From NCBI GenBank assembly GCA_963757065.1, contig CAVWQC010000007.1, forward strand, positions 186,001 through 250,000: a stretch of DNA of 64,000 bases, written 5' to 3'. The notes beneath the pieces were generated by a model. That model saw nothing but the letters and a program-made list of their open reading frames with translations, was not told the origin of the DNA and did not search any database. The stretch is from PNON01 sp963757065. Its GTDB lineage: Bacteria > Chloroflexota > Anaerolineae > Anaerolineales > Anaerolineaceae. The position numbers and the translations under genes were made by a program. This document shows, piece after piece, positions 28,522 through 38,613 of the stretch (position 1 is its first letter; each line of letters begins with the position of its first letter).

Positions 28522-28974
28522 ATGGAAGCTGACCAGTTGGATCGTCTCACACGAACTTTATTAATATCTCCGGAAGTCCTTTCCCGGAAGATCGATAGAC
28601 AGATCCTGACGATTGCATTGAAAGATATGCATTTAAGTATGGGGATGTATCATCTATTGGTATTGCAAGTACTGGCAGATGAAGGTGATCAGGCAGTGAA
28701 TGACGTCGGACAAAAACTGGCCATTTCCAAATCACAAATGACCTTTGCGACCAACCGATTGATAGACATGGGATTGATCAACCGGCAGCCGGATGACGAA
28801 GATCGCAGGAAGATCAGGATCGGTCTGACATTACGCGGCAGGTGGGTCATAGAAGAGCTGACAAAGAATATCCAAAAAGAAATGACCCGCCTGCTCAATG
28901 ATCTCCCGGATGAAGATATAATCGCATTGGAATCAGGATTACTGATCCTCGATCATCTTTCAGAGAGATTATAA
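28522..28974 (+). CDS. MarR-family transcriptional regulator
   Basis: 150 residues with the winged helix-turn-helix of MarR proteins: SMGMYHLLVLQVLADEGDQAVNDVGQKLAISKSQMTFATNRLIDMGLINRQPDDEDRRKIRIGLT, where the DDEDRRKIRI wing is diagnostic. A GGAAAAAATT sequence precedes the ATG. It probably represses its own promoter via the palindrome just upstream. Possible targets are the divergent membrane protein or the ABC exporter genes starting at 29635. Ligand unknown. Confidence 0.9.
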   Translation: MEADQLDRLTRTLLISPEVLSRKIDRQILTIALKDMHLSMGMYHLLVLQVLADEGDQAVNDVGQKLAISKSQMTFATNRLIDMGLINRQPDDEDRRKIRIGLTLRGRWVIEELTKNIQKEMTRLLNDLPDEDIIALESGLLILDHLSERL

Positions 28975-29029
28975 GGTTGGCAATATAAGTGTGTTTCCGT
29001 TTATTGCTGAACGAAATTTAGTCCCGGGT

Positions 29030-29464
29030 TTAATTGCTGTTGAAAAGGCTGGCTGGATAGTGGAAGTAAATCGCTGCCAGGATCGCTACATCCAAAAGAA
29101 TGCCAGCAGGAAGCCAGGGATGCCAGAAAAGGGCGGTCAGTACTATTGACACGATGGAAGCACCAACAGCCAGTGGAATCCAGAGGCTGTTCAAACCAGG
29201 CACACCGAGTAATCCGAGCGCTGCCAGACAAAACGCAATTGTTACTCCCAGCAATAGTATGCTTCCAGAGATCCGCACCAGATTCTCCGGGAGACCCAGT
29301 TTACTCACCGGCCATTTTGGATCGGTATCTGCCTTCCACCAGGCAGGGAAGAATGGGGTGCGCATGGCACCAGGTTTGGGAATTGGCACCCAGGTTAAGC
29401 TGATGTGAATAAAGGCGTGAGCTATGAAAAAAACGGCGATGATGACTTTTAAGGTATTTGTTTG
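29030..29464 (-). CDS. Four-helix membrane protein of unknown function
   Basis: About 144 residues: helix 1 KVIIAVFFIAHAFIHISL, then an aromatic loop rich in Pro and Trp (WVPIPKPGAMRTPFFPAWW), then three helices (ILLLGVTIAFCLAALGLLG, WIPLAVGASIVSIVLTALFW, AGILLDVAILAAIYF). The ATG at 29464 follows AAAGGAAACC, so I prefer it to the in-frame ATG at 29497. It is transcribed divergently from the ABC exporter operon. No family recognised. Confidence 0.65.
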   Translation of the reverse strand, partial: QTNTLKVIIAVFFIAHAFIHISLTWVPIPKPGAMRTPFFPAWWKADTDPKWPVSKLGLPENLVRISGSILLLGVTIAFCLAALGLLGVPGLNSLWIPLAVGASIVSIVLTALFWHPWLPAGILLDVAILAAIYFHYPASLFNSN

Positions 29465-29634
29465 CATGATGGTTTCCTTTGCTTGATTGAATGACACATT
29501 TTATCATTTCACTGTGGGTAATAATTATATATGAACTACAAATATGGTGCACCAATTGGGATTACAATATATAGTTGGATAATATATTTACGTTATTGTG
29601 CTATTGAACTTATCATCGGAAAGAATGTAACTCT

Positions 29635-30376
29635 ATGGCAATAATCGAAGCTCAACAATTAACGAAAGTATATGGAAGTGGTGAAACTGCGATCACTGCC
29701 CTGGATCATGTCAATTTGACGGTGAATGAGGGCGAATTTGTTGCCGTGATGGGTCCTTCAGGTTGTGGGAAATCCACGCTGCTTAACTTATTAGGCGGGT
29801 TGGACCGTTCCACAGAAGGACAGACCCTCATTGAAGGGCAATCCCTCGATAAATTATCCGATGATGAATCTTTCCAAGCTTAGACGACAGAAGATAGGCT
29901 ATGTTTTCCAGTTCTATAATTTAATTCCTGTCCTGGATGCTGTCGAAAATGCAGCATTACCCATAACGCTGGATGGAGTGAATGAAAAAGAAGCAAAAGA
30001 GCGGTCAAGTGGATGGATCGAAAAAGTGGGCTTGAAAGGACGGACCAATAGCCGTCCCGATCAATTATCCGGCGGACAACAACAAAGGGTGGCGGTTGCC
30101 CGGGCATTGATCGCCGAACCAAAATTGATATTGGCTGATGAACCGACTGGAAACCTCGATTCACATTCTGCAGATGAAATTGCCGGATTATTGCGGACTG
30201 TCGCCAATGAATGGGGCCGGGCAGTGATCATGGTAACACATGATGCCCATATCGCCTCCTTTACAGACCGCATCATTTTTCTCAAAGACGGCGCCATCCT
30301 GTTTGATCAGAAACGGCCGGCCGATACGCTTCCAGGTGCGGATTGGGTGAATGATATTGTTCGCAGATTTATGTGA
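29635..30376 (+). CDS. MacB/LolD-type ABC transporter ATPase (frameshifted)
   Basis: About 247 residues: Walker A GPSGCGKSTLLNLLGGLD, Q-loop GYVFQFYNLIPVL, signature QLSGGQQQRVAVARAL, Walker B LILADEPTGNLD and H-loop MVTHD. This motif set is that of the LolD/MacB/FtsE class, which pairs with FtsX-like permeases. A single extra base near 29868-29873 splits it; without it the protein reads LSDDELSKLRRQKIG. Start follows GGAAAGAATGTAACTCT. The FtsX-like permease gene follows 46 bp downstream; together they form an exporter or a lipoprotein-release pump. Confidence 0.9.
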
Positions 30377-30422
30377 TATGCGCGTACTCATGGTATTTAA
30401 TGGTTTGTTGTAGATCAAGGAT

Positions 30423-32969
30423 ATGACCATGTGGAAATTTCAATTACATTTAGCTTCCAAGTATCTGCTGGGCAGGAAACTGCGGTCAGTGCTAACAACA
30501 ATGGCAATCGTTATTGGTACTTTACTCATATTCGGAACCAATATCATGCTGCCAACGATGGTGAAATCGTTTCAGTCCAACATTCAGGCTATCTCCGGCC
30601 AGGTGGATGTAACCATCACACAGAAGACAGGTGAATCTTTTTCACGAAATGTGGTCAATAAGGTAAATGCCGTCCCGGGAGTCCGCGAAATTTCCGGATC
30701 ATTAAGTCGGGCTGTGAATATCCCAGCCGGTTATTACCCCAATAGCACGATCTCTGTACTATCACTCACCGGGATCATCCCTCAATCCGCAGAAAAAATG
30801 AGGAGATATCCCATTAAGTCCGGCCGGTTCCTGTCAGGTGGTGATACTCAATCGGCAGTGATCACACAAAGCCTGGCGGATGAGCTTGGGTTGAAACTAG
30901 GGGATAAGATCAGCCTTCCCACCACAGAAGGAAGTATCAACCTGAAAGTCGTTGGCTTATTGCCTGCACGTTCGATTCCGGGAAATGAAGAGATACTGGT
31001 GACACTGCTTGAAGCCCAAAACTTGCTCAATTTACCAGCCAGGGTAAATACAATTGAGCTGAATTTGGATTCGATCGACCAGGTACAGCGCGATAATATC
31101 ACCCGAAATATCGAATCGACGCTAGGCGATAATTTCACCCTGGGTGCGTTATCATCCGGGACTGAAATGTTGGCCAGTTTGAAGACCGGCCAGATTGCCA
31201 TCAATTTATTTGGTTTCCTCTCGTTGTTCATGGGCGCTTTTATTATCTTTAATACGTTCCGGACGATAGTTGCCGAACGCCGGCATGATATAGGAATGCT
31301 GCGCGCAATCGGAGCAAATCGCCAGACGATCATCGGGATGATACTGGCTGAAGGATTGATCCAGGGAGTGGTTGGAACCGGAATCGGATTGGTATTGGGA
31401 TATCTGCTGGGTGCAGGTACGCTGGCACTGATGACATCCACTTTTCAAACTATGCTACACCTGACGGTAGGCTCGCCAGTGATCTCTCCGCAATTGGTGG
31501 TCGGCACCATAGTGGCAGGCGTCGGGATCACCATTGTGGCAGGCTTGATCCCTGCTTTTACCGCCAGCAGGGTGACACCACTTGAAGCTCTGCGTCCATC
31601 CTTTTCTGATGCCATAAAAACGGTATCCAAATTCGGCAGCTGGTTAGGGCTTGGGATGATCGTGGTTTCACTCCTGGCTTTAATTTCTGGTGGAATGGAA
31701 CTGATCGCTCTAGGAGCATTGTTATTCATGGTCGGGTTGATCCTGGTTGCACCTTTCCTGATCCGTCCAATGGCAGGGTTTCTCAGCAAGTTCGTGTTGG
31801 CATTGTATGCCCGTGAAGGTACAGGATTGATCGCCCAGAGCAACCTTTCGAGAAATCCATCCCGGGCTGCAATTACTGCCAGTGCAACCATGATCGGTAT
31901 GGCTGTCATTGTAGGCATGGGTGGTATGGTATGGAGTATCACCGGAGGCTTTTTGGGTATTTTGCAGCGCAGCCTTGGCAGCGATTATCTGGTCATGCCG
32001 CCTGCTGTTGCTGTTTGGGGCAGCAATGTTGGTGCAAAAGGTGACCTGGCTGATAAGCTGCGAGCCATCCCGGGGGTGGATGTGGTCAGCACCCTGCGTT
32101 ATGCAGCTGCAGTGGGAGACGGTCAACAGTTTTCCATGCTGGGTATCGACCCAGTTGCATATACAAAAGTCGCCAGTCTAACATTTACGGACGGCGACCC
32201 AAAGACTGCATATGACGCCATGGAAAACGGCCAGGCAGTCATCCTGAATGGGGTTCTGGCTGCGCAGACCAAGCATAAGGCAGGTGATACCATCCAATTA
32301 TCCACTTCCAGGGGATTGAAGACTTACCTGGTGGCCGGTGTAGCCGGAGATTACCTGAACGCAAAAGTCATGACTGCCTATATTTCGCAAACGAATATGT
32401 GGCGTGATTTTCATAAAGATGAAGATATTTTCTATCAGATAAACCTGAAACCTGGAGCAGATCCGGCAATCGTGGAACCCAAACTGAACAAGGTATTAAG
32501 CAATTATTCCCAATTTAAAATGGTTTCGGGAAAGGGGTATTTTGAAGAGAATAAACAGCTCTTCAATGCCGTTTTTGCATTCTTCTATGTCCTGCTTGGA
32601 ATCCTGACCGCGCCATCATTGCTGGCGTTGTTGAATACATTGACAATCGGAGTTCTTGAGCGAACACGAGAAATTGGAATGCTGCGGGCCATTGGCGCCA
32701 CCCGTAAACAAATCAGACGGATGGTGACATCGGAGTCATTGATCCTGGCAGCGGTTGGCACTTTCTTTGGATTGCTGGCCGGTTTATACATGGGCTATGT
32801 GATGGTGCTTGGGATGAGGGTGGGTGGTTACCCGGTCACATACTCTTTCCCCTACCAGGGACTGATTGCGGCTACCATCACGGGATTGGTTTTCGGGTTG
32901 ATCGCGGCTTCGCTTCCATCCAAACAAGCAGCTCAAATGGAAATTGTCAGTGCATTGAGGTATGAATAG
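30423..32969 (+). CDS. FtsX/MacB-type ABC transporter permease
   Basis: 848 residues with duplicated FtsX domains. After the first helix (LRSVLTTMAIVIGTLLIFGTNI) comes a MacB-PCD-like extracytoplasmic domain (to about residue 250). Three helices follow (FLSLFMGAFIIFNTFR, GLIQGVVGTGIGLVLGYLLG, VVGTIVAGVGITIVAGLIPAF). The second half repeats the plan, ending ERTREIGMLRAIGATRKQIRRMV and AATITGLVFGLIAASLPSKQAAQ. The cytoplasmic coupling motif GMLRAIGA occurs in both halves. Works with the ATPase encoded just upstream; the family exports peptides, drugs or lipids using a mechanotransmission cycle. No periplasmic adaptor gene is next to it. Intact. Confidence 0.9.
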   Translation: MTMWKFQLHLASKYLLGRKLRSVLTTMAIVIGTLLIFGTNIMLPTMVKSFQSNIQAISGQVDVTITQKTGESFSRNVVNKVNAVPGVREISGSLSRAVNIPAGYYPNSTISVLSLTGIIPQSAEKMRRYPIKSGRFLSGGDTQSAVITQSLADELGLKLGDKISLPTTEGSINLKVVGLLPARSIPGNEEILVTLLEAQNLLNLPARVNTIELNLDSIDQVQRDNITRNIESTLGDNFTLGALSSGTEMLASLKTGQIAINLFGFLSLFMGAFIIFNTFRTIVAERRHDIGMLRAIGANRQTIIGMILAEGLIQGVVGTGIGLVLGYLLGAGTLALMTSTFQTMLHLTVGSPVISPQLVVGTIVAGVGITIVAGLIPAFTASRVTPLEALRPSFSDAIKTVSKFGSWLGLGMIVVSLLALISGGMELIALGALLFMVGLILVAPFLIRPMAGFLSKFVLALYAREGTGLIAQSNLSRNPSRAAITASATMIGMAVIVGMGGMVWSITGGFLGILQRSLGSDYLVMPPAVAVWGSNVGAKGDLADKLRAIPGVDVVSTLRYAAAVGDGQQFSMLGIDPVAYTKVASLTFTDGDPKTAYDAMENGQAVILNGVLAAQTKHKAGDTIQLSTSRGLKTYLVAGVAGDYLNAKVMTAYISQTNMWRDFHKDEDIFYQINLKPGADPAIVEPKLNKVLSNYSQFKMVSGKGYFEENKQLFNAVFAFFYVLLGILTAPSLLALLNTLTIGVLERTREIGMLRAIGATRKQIRRMVTSESLILAAVGTFFGLLAGLYMGYVMVLGMRVGGYPVTYSFPYQGLIAATITGLVFGLIAASLPSKQAAQMEIVSALRYE

Positions 32970-33158
32970 GTGTAGGTGAGCCACTATCTGTGCTTGATCT
33001 AGGGGATATTAATATGGTTTTTGTTTGCCCGACTAGCTCAAAGAATTTAAAAGACTAGTGCAGGGAATCATCTACTTACGCCTACACTAATAAGGAATAA
33101 ATAAAAGTGGGGGATTTTAGTTTATAATTTTAGTGGTTCCTGTTTCGGAGTGAATTAA

Positions 33159-34095
33159 GTGAAGTCTACACCAGAACAAACAACGATTATCCCTTTCGAC
33201 CGGTCCAGGTTGACTCGTTTTGCCTGGCTATCGATCGCGGCCGCATTGTCCACGATCGCATTAAAGACCATTGCATATATATTGACCGGGTCAGTGGGTC
33301 TATTATCAGACGCGGTTGAGTCTGTTGTAAACCTTGCTGGTGCTGTTATGGCTTTGGGAATGTTAACCATTGCTGCCTTGCCCCCAGATGATAACCATAG
33401 TTATGGACATAGCAAGGCTGAGTATTTTTCGAGCGTTGTCGAAGGGATTCTCATCATCGTTGCTGCCGGCAGTATTGGATATGCAGCCATCGAGAGGCTG
33501 ATCACACCCAAAACCACTTGAGCAGCTGGGGATTGGAGTTCTGGTATCCATTAGCGCCTCCCTGATCAATTTTGGTGTTTCCCGAATCTTAATGAAGGCA
33601 GGCAAACAATATAATTCCATCACCCTGGAAGCAGATGCTCAGCACTTGATGACAGATGTCTGGACGTCCGCTGGAGTTCTGGTTGGAGTGGGTATAGTTG
33701 CTCTTACAGGATGGATCCCTCTAGACGCGATCATGGGTTTGGTTGTGGCAGCTAATATTGTTTGGATGGGAGTTAAGATCATTCGCCGGTCAGTATCAGG
33801 ACTGATGGATATTGCCCTTCCGGAATCAGAAATAAAAATTATTGAAGACGTTTTAGACAAATACCGCAAAAAAGGTATCAATTTTCATGCGATGCGTACC
33901 CGTCAGGCAGCTGCCCGGCGATTTGTATCTGTCCACGTACTTGTTCCAGGGGCATGGACTGTTCACGATGCACACCATGTGGCAGAGGATATTGAACATG
34001 ACATCCACACAGCTCTGGGTGAGGCAGTTGTCACCACCCATGTGGAACCTGTTGAAGATCAATTATCGATGGATGATATTGAACTGGATAGGTAA
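33159..34095 (+). CDS. Cation diffusion facilitator family transporter (frameshifted)
   Basis: About 311 residues of the CDF family, which exchanges Zn2+, Fe2+ or Mn2+ for protons. Visible: KTIAYILTGSVGLLSDAVESVVNLAGAVM with the SDAVES metal-site helix, HSYGHSKAEYFSSVVEG, then EADAQHLMTDVWTSAGVLVGV carrying the second intramembrane site HLMTD, and a cytoplasmic ferredoxin-like C-terminus (FHAMRTRQAAARRFVSVHVLV). One extra A in the AAAA near 33511-33514 splits it; correcting this gives TPKPLEQLGIG. It starts with GTG after TTTCGGAGTGAATTA. Metal not determinable. Confidence 0.9.
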
Positions 34096-34303
34096 GCAAA
34101 GTAATTAAAAAAATATCTAATCAAGATATTAGTCAACCAAATGAATTAACAACCATAAGTTACCAGTAATCTAAAATTTGTTGCTGAAGTTGAACGACGG
34201 ATGATTTAGCTTGTCAGAAGCGAATCAATTTGTGTGCCTTATTGGTATCTACTAGTGGAAAATCTGATATTTTTTGGACTTCCCTTGAAATTCAAAATCA
34301 AGA

Positions 34304-34942
34304 TCAATAATGAATCCTTGTGCGGAATGGAAGAATTAAGATCATTCCAGTTATAAACCCGCCGATATGAGCCATATAGGCTACTCCACCAGTTTGGCCG
34401 GCAGTGGCAAGTGATCCTGCACCGCTGATCAACTGCAAGACTATCCAAAATCCCAGGGCAACCCAGGCTGGCACTGGTGTGATGATTCGGAAAAATAGCA
34501 TCATTACTTTACCCCTTGGAAATAGAAGCAGGTAGGCACCTAAAACCCCGGCAATTGCGCCGGAAGCACCGAGATTAGGGATATTGGAAGAAGCGGAAAG
34601 AATAAACTGGGCAAAAGTTGCTGCAATTCCACAGGCCAAATAGAATAGCAGAAATTTAAAATGACCCACTCTGTCTTCCACGTTGTCACCGAATATCCAG
34701 AGATACAGCATATTACCGAGCAGGTGAATCCACCCGGCATGCATGAACATTGCGGAAAATATGGTAATAAATTCCCCGGCTGGATTTGATAAGAACCTTG
34801 CAGGGATGAATGACCATGAAAGGATAAATGCATCCCCTCCGGTCAATTCAAGAAAGAATATCAATAAATTGAGCGCAATTAAGGCATACGTGATGATTGG
34901 GAAGGTTTTTCTGGAACTGTTGTCATCGCTGATAGGAAGCAT
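34304..34942 (-). CDS. Rhomboid-family intramembrane serine protease
   Basis: 212 residues, six membrane helices. The catalytic Ser lies in LGASGAIAGVLGAYLL and the catalytic His in AHIGGFITGMIL, and the family motif HAGWIHLLGNMLYLWIFGDNVEDRVGHFKF is complete. Rhomboids cleave transmembrane segments of membrane proteins. Start ATG at 34942 lies in a short AT-rich intergenic region. No substrate gene is obvious nearby. Confidence 0.92.
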   Translation of the reverse strand: MLPISDDNSSRKTFPIITYALIALNLLIFFLELTGGDAFILSWSFIPARFLSNPAGEFITIFSAMFMHAGWIHLLGNMLYLWIFGDNVEDRVGHFKFLLFYLACGIAATFAQFILSASSNIPNLGASGAIAGVLGAYLLLFPRGKVMMLFFRIITPVPAWVALGFWIVLQLISGAGSLATAGQTGGVAYMAHIGGFITGMILILPFRTRIHY

Positions 34943-35105
34943 AAGGATCCTTAAATTAAATGATGTTGAGTATTTGAAATTATTCGGGTCGAAAATTATT
35001 AGTGGTTTACATAATTATAAATTGAACGCAGAACATCTACTCCCTTGATATTATTATTCACCACTTAGAATTACTCGTATTTTTAGGACAGTTTTCTCGC
35101 TATAG

Positions 35106-36212
35106 TTATTTCTGATAACCATCCCACACAGCCAGTCCCTGCTTGGGCGTGCCATCCAATTCCATCAGACCTACTTTTGAGAACCAGCTCAACGTGTCGG
35201 CATCATTGGAATGGCCACTTTTCCGCATTTCCTTCGCATAGGCATCCATATTGAAGTCATTTAAGATCAGGTAGATCCAGAAATCAAGCCGGCTGCCAAT
35301 TTGATCGTGTATCGCTTTCAAATAATCCACCTGGTCTTGTGGTGTGCCGGGAAAATTACCTCTGGCAACACTTGGAAATCCACCTTCAGCTACGGCAAGA
35401 GGTTTGGTAGTTCGATCCAATAGCGGAGCATAATAATTAGTTGGGATATCTGCTCCTGTTGGGAAGGCAATGAATGGATAAGATGATATTGCCCATACAT
35501 CCAGGTGTGGTTCAAAAACTTCCATTTGTTCCCAGTTGATCTCATACGGTTTTCGATCCGGATTCAAACCCGGAATGAGGTTGTTCATCTCCTCCCACTG
35601 GAAGGTAACGAAGATCCTTGTGTCAGGTGATTCTGCTTTAACCAGGGAGTAAATCTCCTCATACAGACTGATATAGTTGGGAAAATCATCAGGTGATGTG
35701 TCTGCATAAGTATTGATCTCTGATCCGAGGCCAAGATATGCGGGTTTAAATTCCCGGACCACCCGCAGCGTAAAGTTAGTGATCGCAGTCCGCACATCCG
35801 GGTTGGCAAAGCTGGCTTTCCAGCCGAAGGGCAGGTTGATAAATTCCCGCCGGTTGAGGCCATTTAACGGATCTACTATGAAGATCACATCCAGGTTGTT
35901 CTGGTGGGCAAGGATATACTGGTTGTGAATATCTTCGATCGCTTTTGAGTCGCCATCTGCTGACTTTACAAATTCATTCCAGGGTACTTCCCGTTGCATT
36001 AATACTACATTCCCATGCTGACCAATCTTTTTATAAATATCAAAGACTGCCTGCAGGCTGATCTCCGCCGGGGTGGGAAAGAATCCATATGCAGTCTGGT
36101 CAGAATCAAAAACTGAGCTTTGGAGAGTCGGGATGGCCGCTGGAACGCTTTGCTGGCAGGCAATCGCTGCAAGTAATAGAATAACCATGAACAAAACGGG
36201 TTTTCCAGGCAT
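35106..36212 (-). CDS. Lipoprotein with glycoside hydrolase (clan A-like) TIM barrel
   Basis: 368 residues. The signal peptide ends near LLLAAIACQQS, compatible with lipid attachment at Cys19. The body looks like a (beta/alpha)8 barrel of the GH53/GH5-like clan: FKPAYLGLGSEINTYADTSPDDFPNY carries a probable acid/base Glu and PLAVAEGGFPSVARG a probable nucleophile Glu, near the ends of strands 4 and 7. It would sit on the outer face of the membrane and act on polysaccharide, but substrate and activity are inferred. It lies 36 bp downstream of the MscS gene, probably an operon. Confidence 0.65.
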   Translation of the reverse strand: MPGKPVLFMVILLLAAIACQQSVPAAIPTLQSSVFDSDQTAYGFFPTPAEISLQAVFDIYKKIGQHGNVVLMQREVPWNEFVKSADGDSKAIEDIHNQYILAHQNNLDVIFIVDPLNGLNRREFINLPFGWKASFANPDVRTAITNFTLRVVREFKPAYLGLGSEINTYADTSPDDFPNYISLYEEIYSLVKAESPDTRIFVTFQWEEMNNLIPGLNPDRKPYEINWEQMEVFEPHLDVWAISSYPFIAFPTGADIPTNYYAPLLDRTTKPLAVAEGGFPSVARGNFPGTPQDQVDYLKAIHDQIGSRLDFWIYLILNDFNMDAYAKEMRKSGHSNDADTLSWFSKVGLMELDGTPKQGLAVWDGYQK

Positions 36213-36248
36213 ACTTTAAGAACGAAAAATTAATTTAAGTAAGAACGA

Positions 36249-37826
36249 CTAACTATATTCTTGCACTATTTTTTGAATTTGAAAAGCAATTTCAGATTGT
36301 ACCCTGTTAGCCCGTTCATCATGTTCCAAGCGGATGTTATCCACGTAGTAGCTCACCTGAAGCTGAACATCGCTGCCGGCAGTACCTTTCATATATACAG
36401 TGGGATTCTTCCAGTATTCGGGCAATATTTTGTATTCATGCTGGATCCAATCAAGGAAGTATCTGGTCATGTCGTCCAGGCGCATTTCTGTGTGATCATC
36501 GGGATGGTAGATGGTTTTCTTCAATTTTTCCCATTGCTCCAGTAATTGGGAATTTCTGAATTCCCAGAGCCGGACAAGGTTCCAGTGGTCGCTTGGATCC
36601 AACCATGGATCAACGCTAATGGACCAGGATTTTGTTAAATTGGAGACTTGTTCAATGTTTGGGTCAACAGGCGAGATGTAATTGCAGAATAGTTCCTGGC
36701 GTTCAGTTTCTGTCAGTCCTTTTGCCTCACGGGCTTTTATTCCCCTCACCAGGTTCCTTAGATTTTCTAATAACAAATGAAGTGCAGCGTTTAACTCACC
36801 TTCCAGTTCAAGACGAGGAATTACCTGGTCAAGTTGTGTGGCTGATGCTGCTCCCCGGGAGTCCTTTAGTTTTGATTTGTTTCCGTCCTCCCGAATTTTT
36901 TCTAACATTACCTTTAATAGTTCAACTTTTTCCTGCATATTGCTGACCAGTGTAGCCGGGTGAGCCATGGCTACCTTTCTTACATTTTCAACCAACGGCT
37001 CGATCGGTTTATCGGCAGGTACTCTAATATCGAATGTAAATTTTTGATCCACGGTCGGTTTGGTGATATTGGTAAGCGTAGAAGTTGAAAAGGTAGTATT
37101 GGGAACATAGACTGTCGCATGCTCGCTCACAGAATATAACCTGGTGGAGCGCAGCCCCACTCCCTGAACCTCACAAATACGTCCATCAGAAAGAGTGATC
37201 AGATCCCCATTCTTAAAAGGAGCCTCAACCAGGAGGCTTAAGCCACTGAAAATGTTGGCAAGAGTGCTTTGCAATGCCAGCCCCAGCACCAACCCGATCA
37301 CCCCGGCACCGACCAGCACAGAGGTTACATTGAAACCCCATAACGGAAGAATGATCAGACCCGCCCCCAGAACAAGCACTACCGGCCCAAATAAATTTAA
37401 AACCGGGATGAGAACATCATCCAGTTTGCTTTCGGTTTTCAAAGCCCACTTGTTTCCGTAATAAACCAGGATGTCTTTGATCACCCGACCAAGAATGTGG
37501 GTGATGGTAATGACCACAATGGTGATGGTCAGCAAATTCTGGTAATGTCTGACCACCTCCGGGAGGTTAACCAGATTCAATGTTTGAACTATTCCAAATA
37601 GAATTAATAGCAATACAAGCGGACCCCGTAAGATGGCGAAAACAATGTCCTCCAATTCGCCTGGCAATTGACGGGTTACATAGCGGATGAATCTGAGCAC
37701 GACAAGATTTACAACCAGCGCTGTCGCCAGCCATGCGATGGCATTTAGGACGACGACCACCCACGTATAAGAAAGAAATTCAAACCCAGCAGGAATGACT
37801 AACTTGAAACCGAGCAGTGTAAACAT
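36249..37826 (-). CDS. MscS-family mechanosensitive ion channel
   Basis: 525 residues. Four or five N-terminal membrane helices precede the pore helix and MscS beta domain: VTSVLVGAGVIGLVLGLALQSTLANIFSGLSLLVEAPFKNGDLITL, the Gly/Ala-rich TM3 and its QSTLANIFSG bend being diagnostic. The remaining 260 residues form a long cytoplasmic C-terminus with a predicted helical part (KVELLKVMLEKIREDGNKS) beyond the classical domain. It releases osmolytes under membrane tension. First in a minus-strand pair with the glycosidase-like lipoprotein. Confidence 0.9.
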   Translation of the reverse strand: MFTLLGFKLVIPAGFEFLSYTWVVVVLNAIAWLATALVVNLVVLRFIRYVTRQLPGELEDIVFAILRGPLVLLLILFGIVQTLNLVNLPEVVRHYQNLLTITIVVITITHILGRVIKDILVYYGNKWALKTESKLDDVLIPVLNLFGPVVLVLGAGLIILPLWGFNVTSVLVGAGVIGLVLGLALQSTLANIFSGLSLLVEAPFKNGDLITLSDGRICEVQGVGLRSTRLYSVSEHATVYVPNTTFSTSTLTNITKPTVDQKFTFDIRVPADKPIEPLVENVRKVAMAHPATLVSNMQEKVELLKVMLEKIREDGNKSKLKDSRGAASATQLDQVIPRLELEGELNAALHLLLENLRNLVRGIKAREAKGLTETERQELFCNYISPVDPNIEQVSNLTKSWSISVDPWLDPSDHWNLVRLWEFRNSQLLEQWEKLKKTIYHPDDHTEMRLDDMTRYFLDWIQHEYKILPEYWKNPTVYMKGTAGSDVQLQVSYYVDNIRLEHDERANRVQSEIAFQIQKIVQEYS

Positions 37827-37954
37827 GAACGACCTCCGTGCACCACCTTAATTATTATGATAAAGTTTACCCACTATATATACATATTACAAACCATCAT
37901 ATGAGGTTATACGATGTTTTCTAAGTCCATGATTTAGCTTAAATATTCTCGAGG

Positions 37955-37983
37955 TTGACAGATACTATACCAATCGGTATAAT
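37955..37983 (+). promoter_or_regulatory. Consensus sigma-70 promoter with embedded TetR operator
   Basis: TTGACA (37955-37960), a 17-bp spacer and TATAAT (37978-37983) give a perfect housekeeping promoter. The inverted repeat TATACC-AATC-GGTATA occupies 37966-37981 inside the spacer and overlaps the minus-10, the ideal place for repression by the TetR protein encoded from 37990. The start codon is only seven bases after the minus-10, so the mRNA should be leaderless. Confidence 0.85.
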
Positions 37984-37989
37984 AGCAGG

Positions 37990-38559
37990 ATGATCGATAA
38001 CCGGAGAGTAATTCTGGATTGTGCACTGCAACTTTTTGCAGTACGCGGGTATGATGCTGTGGGTGTTCAGGAAATTGTGGATGCTGCCGGAATCACCAAA
38101 CCCACCTTGTACCATTATTTTGGCAGCAAACATGGCCTGCTCGAAGAGGTATTATCTGAGCATTTCGGGTCGTTGAGTAAAGAGGTGGAAGAAGCCGCCC
38201 ATTATGAAGGAGACCTGGTCCTGACATTGGAAAAGACGACCAGGGCATTCTTTGAATTTTCTTCCAGGTACCCTGTTTTTTACCGCTTGATGCTGTCATT
38301 ATGGTTCGCTCCAAAAGACAGCGAAGGACAGAAGGCAGTATCCATTCATAATCAGCACTTATTTGAAGTGATCGAGTTTTTATTTTTACAGGCAGTGAAT
38401 GAACATGGAAATATGCGCGGCAGGCAGATGAATTATGCAGCCACTTTCATGGGGATGATCAATACCTACATCGGGTTGAATTTGAATGGATTTATTCAAC
38501 TGGATGACAGGTTGGTATACCAAGCGGTTCATCAGTTTATGCATGGAATATTATCCTAA
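37990..38559 (+). CDS. TetR-family regulator of the adjacent GH13 gene
   Basis: 189 residues with an N-terminal helix-turn-helix ILDCALQLFAVRGYDAVGVQEIVDAAGITKPTLYHYFGSKHGLL and an all-helical effector domain. Its own promoter contains the palindrome TATACC-N4-GGTATA, and a near-copy (TATACC-TACC-GGTATG) precedes the GH13 gene 54 bp downstream, so it probably represses both itself and that gene. Translation likely starts directly at the 5' end of the message. Inducer unknown, perhaps a sugar or other small molecule. Confidence 0.9.
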   Translation: MIDNRRVILDCALQLFAVRGYDAVGVQEIVDAAGITKPTLYHYFGSKHGLLEEVLSEHFGSLSKEVEEAAHYEGDLVLTLEKTTRAFFEFSSRYPVFYRLMLSLWFAPKDSEGQKAVSIHNQHLFEVIEFLFLQAVNEHGNMRGRQMNYAATFMGMINTYIGLNLNGFIQLDDRLVYQAVHQFMHGILS

Positions 38560-38576
38560 TATTTTTTTATCCAAAC

Positions 38577-38592
38577 TATACCTACCGGTATG
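38577..38592. promoter_or_regulatory. Second TetR operator, in front of the GH13 gene
   Basis: TATACC-TACC-GGTATG repeats the half-sites of the operator at 37966-37981 with one mismatch. It lies 22 bp upstream of the GH13 ATG. Shared half-site sequence and spacing support control of both genes by the same regulator. Confidence 0.65.
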
Positions 38593-38613
38593 TATACATA
38601 AAAGGACAAATTA

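Noticed and set aside
32970..33158. Structured non-coding RNA between the FtsX-like and CDF genes
   Set aside because: GTGTAGG and CCTACAC at its ends could pair, but the match is short and the interior gives no convincing helices.
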